Shown here: positions 52,026 to 62,364 of the stretch, in pieces
Layout of the letters: every line of letters begins with the position of its first letter
Position numbering within the stretch: position 1 is the first letter of the stretch
Assembly: GCF_000234665.1 (NCBI RefSeq)
Contig: NC_018317.1
Span: forward strand, 405,285-469,284
DNA: 64,000 bases
Direction of reading: 5' to 3'
Source of the DNA: Leishmania mexicana MHOM/GT/2001/U1103
Lineage: Eukaryota > Euglenozoa > Kinetoplastea > Trypanosomatida > Trypanosomatidae
The notes under the pieces: model-generated
What the model saw: the letters and a program-made list of their open reading frames with translations, nothing else
Told to the model about the DNA's origin: nothing
Databases searched by the model: none
Program-made: the position numbers and the translations under genes

Positions 52026-54853
52026 TCACTTGGCGGGTAGCTCGTAGTAGACGTCCTCGGCCATGGAGGCGGGCAGCTGCACCGTCTTGTGGCCATTGTA
52101 CACGTAGTTGCGCGGCGGCTCGCAGCCGGCCACCTCCGTGAGACTGTACGTCTGAATGACAGACTCGAAGGCGCCAACGAGGAAGAGAGCACCGAAGGCG
52201 GGGTAGGCGGCGGCGCAGGAGATTCCTCCAACAACGTCGCCATCCTCACCGTCGTCCGCCGACAGCTCGTCGCCGTTGCTACCTGCGATGGCAACGCTGG
52301 GTGTTTTGGGCGTGTGCATGCTCTTGAACGCGTCGGCGAGCTGCTGCTGCTGCTGCTGCACCCCGCTGCCCTCAGAGGAGTATGGCGTCAGGGTGAAGCG
52401 ACGCGCGCACCGCAGCAGTGTCTCCGGCTCGTCGTACACGTGCCACTCNNNNNNNNNNNNNNNNNNNNNNNNNNNNNNNNNNNNNNNNNNNNNNNNNNNN
52501 NNNNNNNNNNNNNNNNNNNNNNNNNNNNNNNNNNNNNNNNNNNNNNNNCCATGGAGGCGGGCAGCTGCACCGTCTGTGGGCCATTGTACACGTAGTTGCG
52601 CGGCGGCTCGCAGCCGGCCACCTCCGTGAGACTGTACGTCTGAATGACAGACTCGAAGGCGCCAACGAGGAAGAGAGCACCGAAGGCGGGGTAGGCGGCG
52701 GCGCAGGAGATTCCTCCAACAACGTCGCCATCCTCACCGTCGTCCGCCGACAGCTCGTCGCCGTTGCTACCTGCGATGGCAACGCTGGGTGTTTTGGGCG
52801 TGTGCATGCTCTTGAACGCGTCGGCGAGCTGCTGCTGCTGCTGCTGCACCCCGCTGCCCTCAGAGGAGTATGGCGTCAGGGTGAAGCGACGCGCGCACCG
52901 CAGCAGTGTCTCCGGCTCGTCGTACACGTGCCACTCTTTCACGAGGCCGTCATCGTAGGAGCATGTCACGAAGACGTCTGGGGTGCGCAGCACGCAAAGG
53001 TGCCGCCCGAGGCCGCGATGCTCCTGCCGTGTGCTCGTCACAAGCTGCGGCACATAGGTCTCGGCGACAGCTGTGGAGGCGTCGTCAGGGCGGTACGTCC
53101 ACACGCATACCCTGCCATCGGCGCAGCTGGTCACGAGGCGACGGTTCCCGGCAAGCACACGAAGTGCAAAGCACGCCGTCCCTGGCGTTCGGAGGAAGGC
53201 GAGCGGGTACACGGCCGGCACAACGCAGCTGAGCGGCACCCGCAGGTCATTCCTGAGCTCACCGCCTTCGAAGGAAACTGGCACGATCGTGTCCGTTAAT
53301 CGGTCGCCCACTGTGGCGCCGCCGCCGGAAACCGCCGCCGCGCTCAGCGTAACCGTGTTCCCCACCACGCCGACCGCCGCCCCGCCTGCGGCCATACGAC
53401 TGTGCTTGGGCTTCCACCGGCTCACCAGGCCGGCGCTGCTGCCACCGCGCTCCATCGCGCGCGCCATCTCCGACTGCACAATTGATGCAGGCAACACCCA
53501 CACGTGATGATTGGCGAGCCGCGAAGCGCGGTACTCCACAATCTTCTCAGAATTGGTACTAGAGGCTGTGGGAAGCGTGCTGCCTGCGTCGGAGTCATGT
53601 CGCAGCGACGCCTCGTAGCGCAACAACGCGCAGGGAAGCGGCGCCTGGCGTTCCTCGTCCCAGCAGAGCGGGTGGTGCGCGGCGAGCGCGTCGGCTGACG
53701 GCGACTCCGAACCACGCCACGGCAATGCGTTGATGGCCCACACATACACACCGCCCTCTGTCCCGGCAAACACCCGGCCTGCCAGCTCATCTACCTCTAA
53801 ACAGTGCACGACGCGGTCGGCATCTCGGGACGGCACCTTCTTCGAGTTGTCCTCGCGCGCAAACGGGCTGAGAGGCGACAGCATGCCTGTCATGTTCGCA
53901 CTGCACACGAGCACGTGCTGCAGCGTGTAGGAGCGGGCGACCACGTCGACGCGCCACAGTCGCACGAGACCGGCGTCGTCGCCGGTGAAGACATACACAG
54001 CAGTGGGCTCAGCGGCGTGGACAGCATTGTGCCACCGCTGCAGCGCGCCATGCAGTGGCGTGTCGCTCTCGTCCCCAGTGCTCCTACGACTCGGCGATGC
54101 GGTGAAGGCAGAACCTTCCCATAATTTGGTGCTCCGCACCGCAGACGGGTGCGGCAGACACGTAATGCCAAACGGTACGGGATGAAACATGCTCACTGCA
54201 ACACTCGTGTCCCCAGAGGATGCCGCGGAGGCGAAGAGTGTGCCTAGGTGGTCCATGACCGTCACCGGCTCCTCGCGGGCGTGGCGGTGCAGAAATCGAC
54301 GCCCGACGCAGTTGACCGGTGCGCGACCGCCCTCTGCGATGGCGCGTGCGGCCAGAGCATCGCCGCGTGCCGCCGCCTGCGCCAGCTCCGTCTCGCGTTT
54401 CCAGAGATGGGCTAGCTCGGGCAGCGTGGTCTCGCCGCACTCGGCGACGAGGGCTTCGAGGAGGTGTGGAGGCAGTAGCGGCATGAGAAAGGCGTGCCCG
54501 TTGTCTGTGCCAATGAAGAAGTACTCCACCTGCGTACACGCACCGAGAACAGCGGCGTTGCGCAGCGCTGCGACCAGCCGCGAAGCCCGCAGCTCATCCG
54601 ACACGCTGCCATCTCCAGCCCACTCAGGTGGTAGTGCCCACGACAGCAGCGCTGCCGCTTCCTCAGCGCCGAGGCCGGGGACAAGAGTGTAGCCAAGACC
54701 GGTAACAAAGTTGAAGGCGCTGTCCTCCAACGTTAAGGCTGCTACTCGTGCCTTATCATGGCATTGCTCATCGTAGAACGGGGTGCTTAGCGCCGCCGTG
54801 TGCGGAGTGGCCCGCACCGCGAGAGTCGGGAATATCCGCCGCCGAGTCCACAT
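52026..54853 (-). CDS. WD40-like protein, possibly mitochondrial, split by an assembly duplication
   Basis: The gene reads from MWTRRRIFPTLAVRATPH at 54853 to a stop at 52026, but 52449-52936 (100 N plus a repeated 388-bp block) interrupts it. Leaving out those 488 bases gives one open frame of 779 residues, because the frames on the two sides differ by exactly that shift. The N-terminus is Arg-rich, lacks acidic residues and is compatible with mitochondrial import. Beta-propeller-like blades are visible: TAVYVFTGDDAGLVRLWRVD, GRVFAGTEGGVYVWAIN, NRRLVTSCADGRVCVWTY and DVFVTCSYDDGLVKEWHV. A Gln run of six to seven residues lies near the C-terminus, which ends in AEDVYYELPAK. WD40 propellers scaffold complexes; the specific role is not recognised. 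Confidence 0.75.
52061..52448. repeat. 388-bp direct repeat, copy 1 (ends at gap)
   Basis: Matches 52549-52936 at a constant offset of 488. The only difference seen is near 52088-52090, which changes His-Lys to Pro-Gln in the WD40-like protein. Ends at the first N. Confidence 0.92.
52449..52548. other. Assembly gap (100 N) inside the WD40-like gene
   Basis: Exactly 100 N between the two copies of a 388-bp block; interrupts the WD40-like reading frame. Confidence 0.97.
52549..52936. repeat. 388-bp direct repeat, copy 2 (starts at gap)
   Basis: Second copy of 52061-52448, starting right after the gap and continuous with the rest of the WD40-like gene. The copies are best explained as one locus present at two contig ends. 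Confidence 0.92.
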
Positions 54854-55641
54854 GTGGTTGATAATGGGGGTGGTGGTTGGAGGGGGGAGGGGGAAAGAAA
54901 GTGCACAAGAAACCTCGATATGCGCCGCGACGGTCGGTGAGGAGGGAGGCTGCCCCACGCAGAGAGAAATGCACTGGTCTAACCCTGATTGTGCGTGCGT
55001 GTGTGTCTCCTCACATGAACGGACAGTGCTGTGGCCGTCTCTTGTGTACCACGATTAGTGCTTGTGTTCGTGTGCGCGTCGCAGGAGAGCCTACGCGGTA
55101 CGCCGGAGGGAGCAGGAGGAGGAGGAGGAGAGGGAACGGATGAACCGGCTGCCGTGTCGCCCGCATGTCGTTCGTTTCGCTGCCTTCTTCCCAGAGCTGC
55201 GCGCTTTCCGCGAGGGAGGGACCGAAAGAAGGTCGGCGCCGGAAGGCAACACCCCCGCATGTCTCAGTGGACGCGCTCCCCCCCCCCGCATTGACCGCAT
55301 ACGCATCCGGCATGAATGCAAGCCGCTGTCAACCACATAACACGTACACCCTCGAGAAAGAGGGCGTGTGTGTGCGCGTGTGTGTGTGTGTGTCTCCTCC
55401 ATCACCTCACACACACACACAAAAAAAAATCGATCCACAGAGCGAATCCTACTCTTCCGTGTCCAACACAGCGATGGCCTCAAGCGGCGGCCATGCAGTG
55501 CTGTCCACCCTCTCCCCCCCAACCCCCCTCTTCCTCACTCCAGAAACAACAATTTTTTTTCTTTTTTTTTCTGGTTAACTCCGTCGTCGTTGTTGTTTTC
55601 CCCCACCTCAGCGTGTACTCTCTTGGCCGCTTAAGTGGCGC

Positions 55642-55741
55642 NNNNNNNNNNNNNNNNNNNNNNNNNNNNNNNNNNNNNNNNNNNNNNNNNNNNNNNNNNN
55701 NNNNNNNNNNNNNNNNNNNNNNNNNNNNNNNNNNNNNNNNN
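55642..55741. other. Assembly gap (100 N)
   Basis: Exactly 100 N in a spacer. Unlike the two gaps with repeated flanks, no duplicated sequence is evident on its two sides. Confidence 0.95.
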
Positions 55742-56746
55742 TCAAATCTCCTTTTGAAGAATGCGGCGGAGGAGGGGGAGGAGGGGAGGTGAGGTGTGCG
55801 CACGCGTGTGACAGAATAAGCAGCACTTTCGGTGGCAGTAGAAATTGCACGACCATCCTCGTCATCCGCCAGCGGCACCCTTTCCCTCCTCCCGGCACGG
55901 CACGCCGGTCAGCACGGGGGGGGGAGAGTCCTGCTGTTGCACCCACAGCAACGGACACACACGCGCGCATCCTTACGTGAACCACCTCCCTCCCCCCTCC
56001 CCCAAAAAAGATGAAAAAGGGAAGTGCAACAGCGGGTGGGTAGGGGAGGGGGGTTGATGAGGTCGAGGAGAGCACCACCACAGCCATCCACCACCACAAG
56101 AGAGGGAGGGGGAGAGGAGGGGGGGGGGCATATTGTGCGCAGAGAACAGCGACATAAAACGATAGATGGATGACAGCGAGCACAGACAAGGAATAAAAAG
56201 GGAAATTCCTCGAAACGAGAACGGTCCAGAGTCATCACGCGAAGGCTGAGATGACATAGGAGGAGGGAGGGAGGGAGGGGGGGGGGCAGCGGCCGTAGCG
56301 GAGCCATACGTCCCATACAACCGACACGTACACACAGAGCAAGCGGCCTTTTAACATGTTATCTTCGCGCGCACGCGTGTGTGCATGTAGATGGAGTGGG
56401 AGAGGGGAAAGGAAAGGGCAGGAATAGTAACAACATGAGGCATTCACTCAGAGAATACCAAACCCCCCGCCCCCGCCCACCCCCGAAAATAAATCGAAGA
56501 ACTGTCATTGGCGAGATGAACAACACGGGAGCGAGCAGTACAAAGGGAGGCAAAACAAAATGGAAAGCAAAGAGGCGTCGTGGAGAACTCGCCCATGTCC
56601 AAGATATTCGCACAGACACACACGCACACGTGCAGAGGGAGAAGGAGAGGGAGAGAGAGAGGCTCAGAATGAAGAGCACCATCAGCATCGGCTGCACAGC
56701 GATGAACGACGGACGCCGCCGGCGAGCACGAGTCACCGAGAGAGAG

Positions 56747-56784
56747 AGAAGGGAGGGAGAGGGAGAGGGAGAGGGAGAGGGAGA
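56747..56784. repeat. (GGGAGA)n hexanucleotide repeat
   Basis: About six GGGAGA units on the plus strand, giving a long uninterrupted pyrimidine tract on the transcribed strand. Confidence 0.85.
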
Positions 56785-57810
56785 CCCCCCTCCGCCCCCC
56801 CAAAAAACGGATGAGGAGATAGGGATGTGATAATCCACATGAGACGACGATGATGAGAGACAACGCAAGGCGAGAGTCACACAGGCGGGCGGTCATCCCG
56901 GAAGGGGAGAGAGCAACAGGAGAAGGGGAGAGGGGGTCGATAGAGAGACACGCACACACACAGACGTATACATATATATATATATACATATATACATATT
57001 CATCTAGACACGGCAAGAAAGGGGGAGGGGGAGGGGGGCGACCACAGAAAACAAAAAACGGAACAACGGTAGAGGGAGAGAGAGCGAGAGCAGGATGACG
57101 AGGGAGAAGGGAGGGGTAGCGTGAGGGAGGGGAGGGGGAGGAGGAGGGGGAGCGAGAGAGACGACCAGCCAGCATACTAAGAGAATAACTGCAACCAAGA
57201 AGTAGCCAAAAAACACCATTGGCACACGTAGAAGGATGACAAGGAATAGATCGCTCACAAAAGGGGCAACCGAAATAACAACACATATATATATATACAC
57301 ATAATATGTACATAATATATGGATATGGATGTATAACCATAACATAATAACCAAGGCAGTGCGTGGAGGAGGTGTGGGTGCGTGTGCGCGTCACCCGTAG
57401 GTACATATACATTTACATGCATATACGTATATACGTCCGCGTGCGCCAGCCAATTAGGGCAATAGAACATAACGGCGGGCAGGGCCCCCCCCTTCCATGT
57501 GAGAGAGGGAGCATCGACCGCAACAATCCCCACGCCTGCTTGCCCAGAGGTTCCCCCCAAGCCCGTATAAATAACTACGCACGCAGGGGACCATAAACAT
57601 GCATTTTTCTTTGTTCCTTCCCACTGTCTTCGCTTCCCCGACGTTTCGTCCGGGCAAGGTAGGTGTGGTCAGGGAGAGGGAGAGCGAAAGACACGGCCGC
57701 CGTTGGTGGACGGGCAGCATGTGTATGTGTGTGCGCGTGTGGGACGGAGTTGCCTGTCAGCGACACAGGATATTATCATGTGCTCAGAACTGCGAAGGGG
57801 AAAAGCTCTG

Positions 57811-60800
57811 CTACGCCACCGCACCGGTACCGCGTACCGCGTTCGCCTGAGCGTAACCGAAACTGTTGCTGCTCTCGCTCGGGATTCGGAGCTGCTGCGG
57901 TGCATGTGAAAGCACGTGGGGTTGCTGCGGCTGCGGATAGCGCATCTCGCTGTATTTACTTGGCTGGTTCACCGGGGGAATGGAGGAGCGACACCGGCTC
58001 GGCGAGGCGATGTGCGGCGAGTAGTCCTCTCCGCCTTTCGTCGGCTGCAACTCGTCCGCGGCGCTGCTGCTCACAGTGGGGTGCCGCTGCTGGCGCTGCC
58101 GCGTAATAGATGGCTCCTGCAAGCCGGGTTCCCGGCCGTGAGGCGGTTGATAGTGCGTTGCGGCACCTCCGTCCATCGCACCGGCGCTGCGGGGCAGCGG
58201 TGGCGCAACGAGTACGTTGCTCGTGGTGCGAGACTCGTTCGCGCCTTCCTGTGAGGATGAAGTAGTCGCCACGGAGCCCCTCGTGTGACGCTCAGGCTGC
58301 GGGATGTACATGTCTGTGTACCCCATGGCGTAATTTTTCATGGGAGGGTAATGCAAGTAGCCGCCATAAACGACTGTTGTTGTCGTTGCGTTGGCGCCAA
58401 TGCCGCCACCGCTGCAGCAGACGCCGACCGGCCCGTTGGGTCCTGCATCCCGTAACGTGGGTGCCAACGCTCCAGGGCCGCCGCAGACGTCGATCGACTT
58501 GTCGACATTGTACACGAGCGCCATGTCCGCACCACCCCCACTGTTGCCGCTTCTGAGGCTGCCGCTCTCGTTTGCCTCCACGCTGTTCATACCACCGCCC
58601 ACGTTGCTGTTGCCTCCGCTGCTGCTACTCCCTCGGTTATTCACAGTGTAGCCGGTCCGCTGGTTCGGCGTGCGCGAGACCACCGGGGCCGCCATGTGCG
58701 GTGGCTGTGCGACCATCATACCGCCCACCATCATGACCGACGCGCTCCCTCTATGCTGCTCGGCGTGCCGGGGCGGTGAGCCGTACATGGCACCGCTGTG
58801 AATTCGCATTGCCTCGTTGTCGTCGTCACTGCCATAGGGGGAGGTGCTAAGTGTCGCTGTGGTGGACTCCGCTCCTGCACGAGAGCCGCTGTAGTAGTCC
58901 CCCGGCACGCCGCGCGCTGGTGTTGTGTCGTAGTAAATGCTGGAGGACCAGCTCAACCGCTGCTGCTGCTGCTGCTGCGCGACCGGCGAGTTTCCTCTGT
59001 TGTCGAACTCGGGAGCAGCCGTAGGCCCGCAGCTCTGATGGCCCGTTTTGTAATCCGGAGAAGTATAGTCCACACCACTACCACTGGCCAGAAGCGCGGC
59101 GTCGTGCGGCGCCTCATGAGAGAGCTGCTGCTGCTCGTTGGGTTCGTGTGGCACGCCGTTGCGGTCTGAGACAAGGTGCGTCTGATCGCCGAGCTGGATC
59201 GTGTCCACAGAGAAAAAACCCGGCAGTACATCCTGCGCTACGCGCTTCCGTGGCCCGTCCCAGTTGTGGGGCACTGCACCTGCATTGCCGCCTCGCTCAC
59301 CATGCAACCCTTGCGTGTGGTAAGGCTGTTGCGGTGGCTGCTGTCGCTGATGATCGTACTGCTGTTGTGGCTGGGGTGCGTGCACATGCGGCTGATGTGG
59401 TTGGAGTCGATACGAGTACGGCACCGGCGGTGCTGGATACGGCTCATGATCGTACTGCTGTTGTGGCTCAAAAGCCTGGCAGTGTCCTGTTAACTCCTGT
59501 ACCGGAGGGGGATGGGGCTGCTGCCGCTGCTCGTACGACGGCGCATAGCTGTCGGCACGCTGGACCTGATGTCGTTGTACACTGTGCTGCTGGCACGAGT
59601 ATTCATGCTGGGGGTCGTACGGCTGCTCGGACGGCGTTTGCTCGGACTCGTACTGCTGGCCAGCGGCTTCACTAGATGCGTCTGCGGCATTTTCGCCAAT
59701 CGCACAAGACGGCGTTGGTGTTTGTGCAGGCGCCTCCTCGTGGGCGTACCGTGCAGTCTGCGGCGCCGCGCAGCCGCCGTAGGGACCGTAGAGGAAGTGC
59801 TCTCCTGTGGACGTCGACGGCAGCTTAGATGGACCGCCACTGGCGGCCCAGACCATGATGCCGTCATGAATTCCTGGCGGCACATCCACCATGCTCGACT
59901 TGACGCTCATCGTGTCCAAGTTCGCGACGGCGCTGTACAAAAACGCGGCACCACAGTCCACGGCGTTGCCGTTTGTGAGCGCCGACGTGCTCCACATTCG
60001 CATGTGCGTGATGCCCGGCCCGATCGGGGTCGTCGTTGCAGAGGGGGAGGGGTAGCTGGTGAAGCTTGTCGTGCGCGGCACACCGCTCATCAACGGCGTC
60101 GCCACAATAACGGAGGTGTTGTACGGATCGTGCGTCCCAAAACGTAGCGACGAACTCGGTGACTGCGAGTCGCCCCGGCTGAGTGCTGCACCGCCGCGGT
60201 TGGTGGGCGACGTGGTCCCGCCCGCCCCGCCACCGGCCACGCTGACGGCTACAGGCGATACGAGAGGGGAGGGTAGTGGCGCAACAACGAGTGAATGGCG
60301 CACATGGTCGGCGCTCAGGCTCAAGTTGGCCGCATTCCTGGCGCTGCTGCTGCCTTGCGGAGCAGCGGAGATGGGAGGTGGGATCGGGACGTTGTGGCTG
60401 GTAGGGATTGTGGTTGGGGCGGCGCTGGCGGCAGACGCGGCGACCTCAGCTGCTGATGACGGAGATGCCGCTGAGCTGCGCGCCCTGTGCGAGGGCGACG
60501 ACGGCGGAGAGGAGGAGGAGCGCGTGCTCGCTGCCGAATTTGCGTGAGAGGCAGTGCCGTCGTCTTCGCTAGCGTGGTCCGCGGTTCGCGAAGACCGCGT
60601 GGTTGCCCTGTCTACGGAGTCGGCGACGGTAGCGGTGACGGTACCACATGCGTTCAGACGCTCAAGTCGCGCGCTAGTGTGGCTGTTGTGATCTGTCGCA
60701 GCTCTGTGATGTGCGTCGACCAGCCAACGCTCATCGGCACCGCCGACGATTTCCTCCATAAAGGAGTTTTCTGCCTTGTCGCCCTCGACCTGGAAGGGGC

Positions 60801-61563
60801 TGGTTGGCACGCTGATGCTGTTGCGCCGGCGCGACCCGCCAATGGAAAAGTAGGTGAGTTGATTCGGCAGCGGAACGCCTTCTGGGCTCATGAGCGACAT
60901 TGCTGCGACAACAGTCGGGGACGGCAGAGGCGTCACGGGGTGGCCAGTGCCAGTGACGGCCATCGTCAGCCGAGCCGGTGATGGCGGTGTCACAAGCGCT
61001 TCGGAGGCGGCGGTCGGCGTCTTTGCGGAGGGTGGCAGCATACCAGCGGTGCGGAACACACGCGGAGGAAAGACCAGGAGGTTCTTATGCATGCCAGTGA
61101 CCTGACTGCTGCGGCGGCCGCCCGGAGACATGCTGTGAGCGTTATAGGTAGATGAAGTTTCACTGATGTTGCTGTAACTGAGTGGAGGGATAGAGAAGGG
61201 TGCCAAGGAAGACGAGCTGGGCACATCCGAAACGATATGAGCGGCGCAGGTTGTCGCTGTAGCCGACGTTGAGCCCGTCGCACCGCCGCAAGATGTCCTC
61301 CTTGCTGGCCCGCTGCTAGCGCTTTTTTCTCCCTCGTCGTTGTTCTGCTCCTCGCCGCCGCCGTGGTCTGTGCGGGCTGAGAGCGCACGCGGCCAGTCGT
61401 TGCTGACGGCAGGTTTCACAGGCATCGCAGGCGGCGAGAGTGGAGAGCCACTGCGCATCGGTGGCAGCGATCCTCTGTTCCTCATCTCATAAGCATTTCT
61501 GTGCACTGGCGACAACTCGGAAGCGTTGTGACAGCCCGATTTGGCTGACGACTGACGCTGCAT
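57811..61563 (-). CDS. Large Q/P/S-rich protein, unknown function
   Basis: 1250 residues from MQRQSSAKSGCHNASEL. The N-terminal half is Ser/Ala/Thr-rich, with short conserved-looking islands such as NLLVFPPRVFRTAGMLPP (about 160-177) and NQLTYFSIGGSRRRNSISVP (about 236-255), the latter with a basophilic kinase-type RRRNS site. The middle (about 640-790) is Gln/Pro/His/Tyr-rich, with two PQQQYDH units. The C-terminal third is Gly/Ser-rich with scattered hydrophobic stretches. No signal peptide, TM segment, zinc finger or RNA-binding domain is evident. Prion-like Q/P/Y composition is common in RNA-granule proteins, but that is only an analogy. The start follows a poly-C tract and an AG at 61566-61567. 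Confidence 0.65.
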   Translation of the reverse strand: MQRQSSAKSGCHNASELSPVHRNAYEMRNRGSLPPMRSGSPLSPPAMPVKPAVSNDWPRALSARTDHGGGEEQNNDEGEKSASSGPARRTSCGGATGSTSATATTCAAHIVSDVPSSSSLAPFSIPPLSYSNISETSSTYNAHSMSPGGRRSSQVTGMHKNLLVFPPRVFRTAGMLPPSAKTPTAASEALVTPPSPARLTMAVTGTGHPVTPLPSPTVVAAMSLMSPEGVPLPNQLTYFSIGGSRRRNSISVPTSPFQVEGDKAENSFMEEIVGGADERWLVDAHHRAATDHNSHTSARLERLNACGTVTATVADSVDRATTRSSRTADHASEDDGTASHANSAASTRSSSSPPSSPSHRARSSAASPSSAAEVAASAASAAPTTIPTSHNVPIPPPISAAPQGSSSARNAANLSLSADHVRHSLVVAPLPSPLVSPVAVSVAGGGAGGTTSPTNRGGAALSRGDSQSPSSSLRFGTHDPYNTSVIVATPLMSGVPRTTSFTSYPSPSATTTPIGPGITHMRMWSTSALTNGNAVDCGAAFLYSAVANLDTMSVKSSMVDVPPGIHDGIMVWAASGGPSKLPSTSTGEHFLYGPYGGCAAPQTARYAHEEAPAQTPTPSCAIGENAADASSEAAGQQYESEQTPSEQPYDPQHEYSCQQHSVQRHQVQRADSYAPSYEQRQQPHPPPVQELTGHCQAFEPQQQYDHEPYPAPPVPYSYRLQPHQPHVHAPQPQQQYDHQRQQPPQQPYHTQGLHGERGGNAGAVPHNWDGPRKRVAQDVLPGFFSVDTIQLGDQTHLVSDRNGVPHEPNEQQQLSHEAPHDAALLASGSGVDYTSPDYKTGHQSCGPTAAPEFDNRGNSPVAQQQQQQRLSWSSSIYYDTTPARGVPGDYYSGSRAGAESTTATLSTSPYGSDDDNEAMRIHSGAMYGSPPRHAEQHRGSASVMMVGGMMVAQPPHMAAPVVSRTPNQRTGYTVNNRGSSSSGGNSNVGGGMNSVEANESGSLRSGNSGGGADMALVYNVDKSIDVCGGPGALAPTLRDAGPNGPVGVCCSGGGIGANATTTTVVYGGYLHYPPMKNYAMGYTDMYIPQPERHTRGSVATTSSSQEGANESRTTSNVLVAPPLPRSAGAMDGGAATHYQPPHGREPGLQEPSITRQRQQRHPTVSSSAADELQPTKGGEDYSPHIASPSRCRSSIPPVNQPSKYSEMRYPQPQQPHVLSHAPQQLRIPSESSNSFGYAQANAVRGTGAVA
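59350..59468 (-). repeat. Two 23-bp direct repeats in the 1250-residue gene
   Basis: Copies at 59350-59372 and 59446-59468, 96 bp apart (an in-frame 32 codons), encode the PQQQYDH units. They suggest past slippage or unequal exchange in the coding sequence. Confidence 0.8.
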
Positions 61564-61565
61564 TG

Positions 61566-61567
61566 CT
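61566..61567 (-). promoter_or_regulatory. Predicted spliced-leader acceptor for the 1250-residue gene
   Basis: Minus-strand poly-C tract (plus Gs at about 61589-61608) then CTGCAGC and AG directly before the ATG at 61563. Confidence 0.4.
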
Positions 61568-61918
61568 GCAGCAGGGTACGTGGACGGCCGGGGGGGGGGG
61601 GAGGGGCGAAGCTGCCGAAGCCTTAGTTACTCGACAAGGCAAACAAGGACGACCGCAACAACGCGGGGGAACACAACGCTGTATCTCTCCTCTACCCCTC
61701 CGTCTCGACGGCTACACGACAACCGCGGGAGCCGCTGAGGAGAAGAAACGACAGCAGCAACAACAAAGAAAACGAGAGAAGAAAAAGAGCGGGCGCTTCG
61801 AGTAGACGCGCGAAACGGCGAAAGGGAAAAAAAAGTCCACACGCACACGTGCACACGCCTCCTCACCTTTCGTTGTTTTGCTTCCCCTTCGTGTAGCCGC
61901 TGGTTTGTCAGCAGACGC

Positions 61919-61941
61919 TGTGTGTGTGTGTGTGTGTGTGC
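61919..61941. repeat. (TG)n microsatellite
   Basis: Direct TG run continuing into CGTG-type units in the right-hand spacer. Confidence 0.9.
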
Positions 61942-62123
61942 GTGTGCGTGTGCGCGTACTGCAACCCTCGCCCGTGTTCTCGTGTCTTTCCTGATCCCGT
62001 CCGTCCTTCCTGCGATCGAAGCGGAGGGACGGCAGGTGGTGGAGGAGGAGTAAGACGTGAGGAGGGTTATGCAGCACGCAAAGCGAAACGAGAACAAGAA
62101 ATAAAATGAGGCAAACTCCCCCT

Positions 62124-62128
<5 letters not shown>

Positions 62129-62154
<26 letters not shown>
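62129..62154. repeat. (AC)n microsatellite
   Basis: Direct AC run about 200 bp from a TG run, so the two could pair as an inverted repeat in single strands. Confidence 0.9.
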
Positions 62155-62262
62155 GTGAAAATAAAACAGTAAACTAAAATAATAAATAAATAAAACACCA
62201 ACAAACACCAAAAGTAATTTCAAAAAGAAAGAAAAATCAGGTGAGACGTTACTTGCCAATGG

Positions 62263-62364
62263 ATACGTATAGATATATAGATATAGATATATAGGCAGGT
62301 ATTTACGTATATATAGATATGTATGTATATATCTGTGTAGATAGATATGTGTATAGATTGATGT
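62263..62364. repeat. GATA/TATA-rich satellite
   Basis: About 100 bp of imperfect AGATAT/GTATAT units, the most A/T-rich stretch of the right-hand spacer. Confidence 0.85.

Larger units (their letters stand above)
54854..57810. other. Long intergenic spacer (about 3 kb) with a gap and many repeats
   Basis: Holds GT and CA runs (about 55376-55420), A and T runs, the gap, poly-G/A tracts on the plus strand, GGGAGA repeats and AT-rich tracts near 56968-57000 and 57283-57340. A hydrophobic minus-strand frame at 57004-57354 is noted as a finding but not called as a gene. Confidence 0.5.

Noticed and set aside
50345..52294. 649-residue NAPE-PLD with long N-terminus
   Set aside because: The extension overlaps the end of the WD40-like gene in another frame and crosses a GT-rich spacer.
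52061..52936. A true tandem duplication inside the WD40-like gene
   Set aside because: The copies meet the 100-N gap exactly on both sides, and only removing one gives an intact frame.
56444..57412. 322-residue minus-strand frame
   Set aside because: Mostly translation of GGGAGA and AT repeats; only a short internal part was kept as a low-interest finding.
59350..59468. Direct repeats as a CRISPR-like or mobile array
   Set aside because: Only two units, in frame inside a Gln/Pro-rich coding region of a eukaryote.
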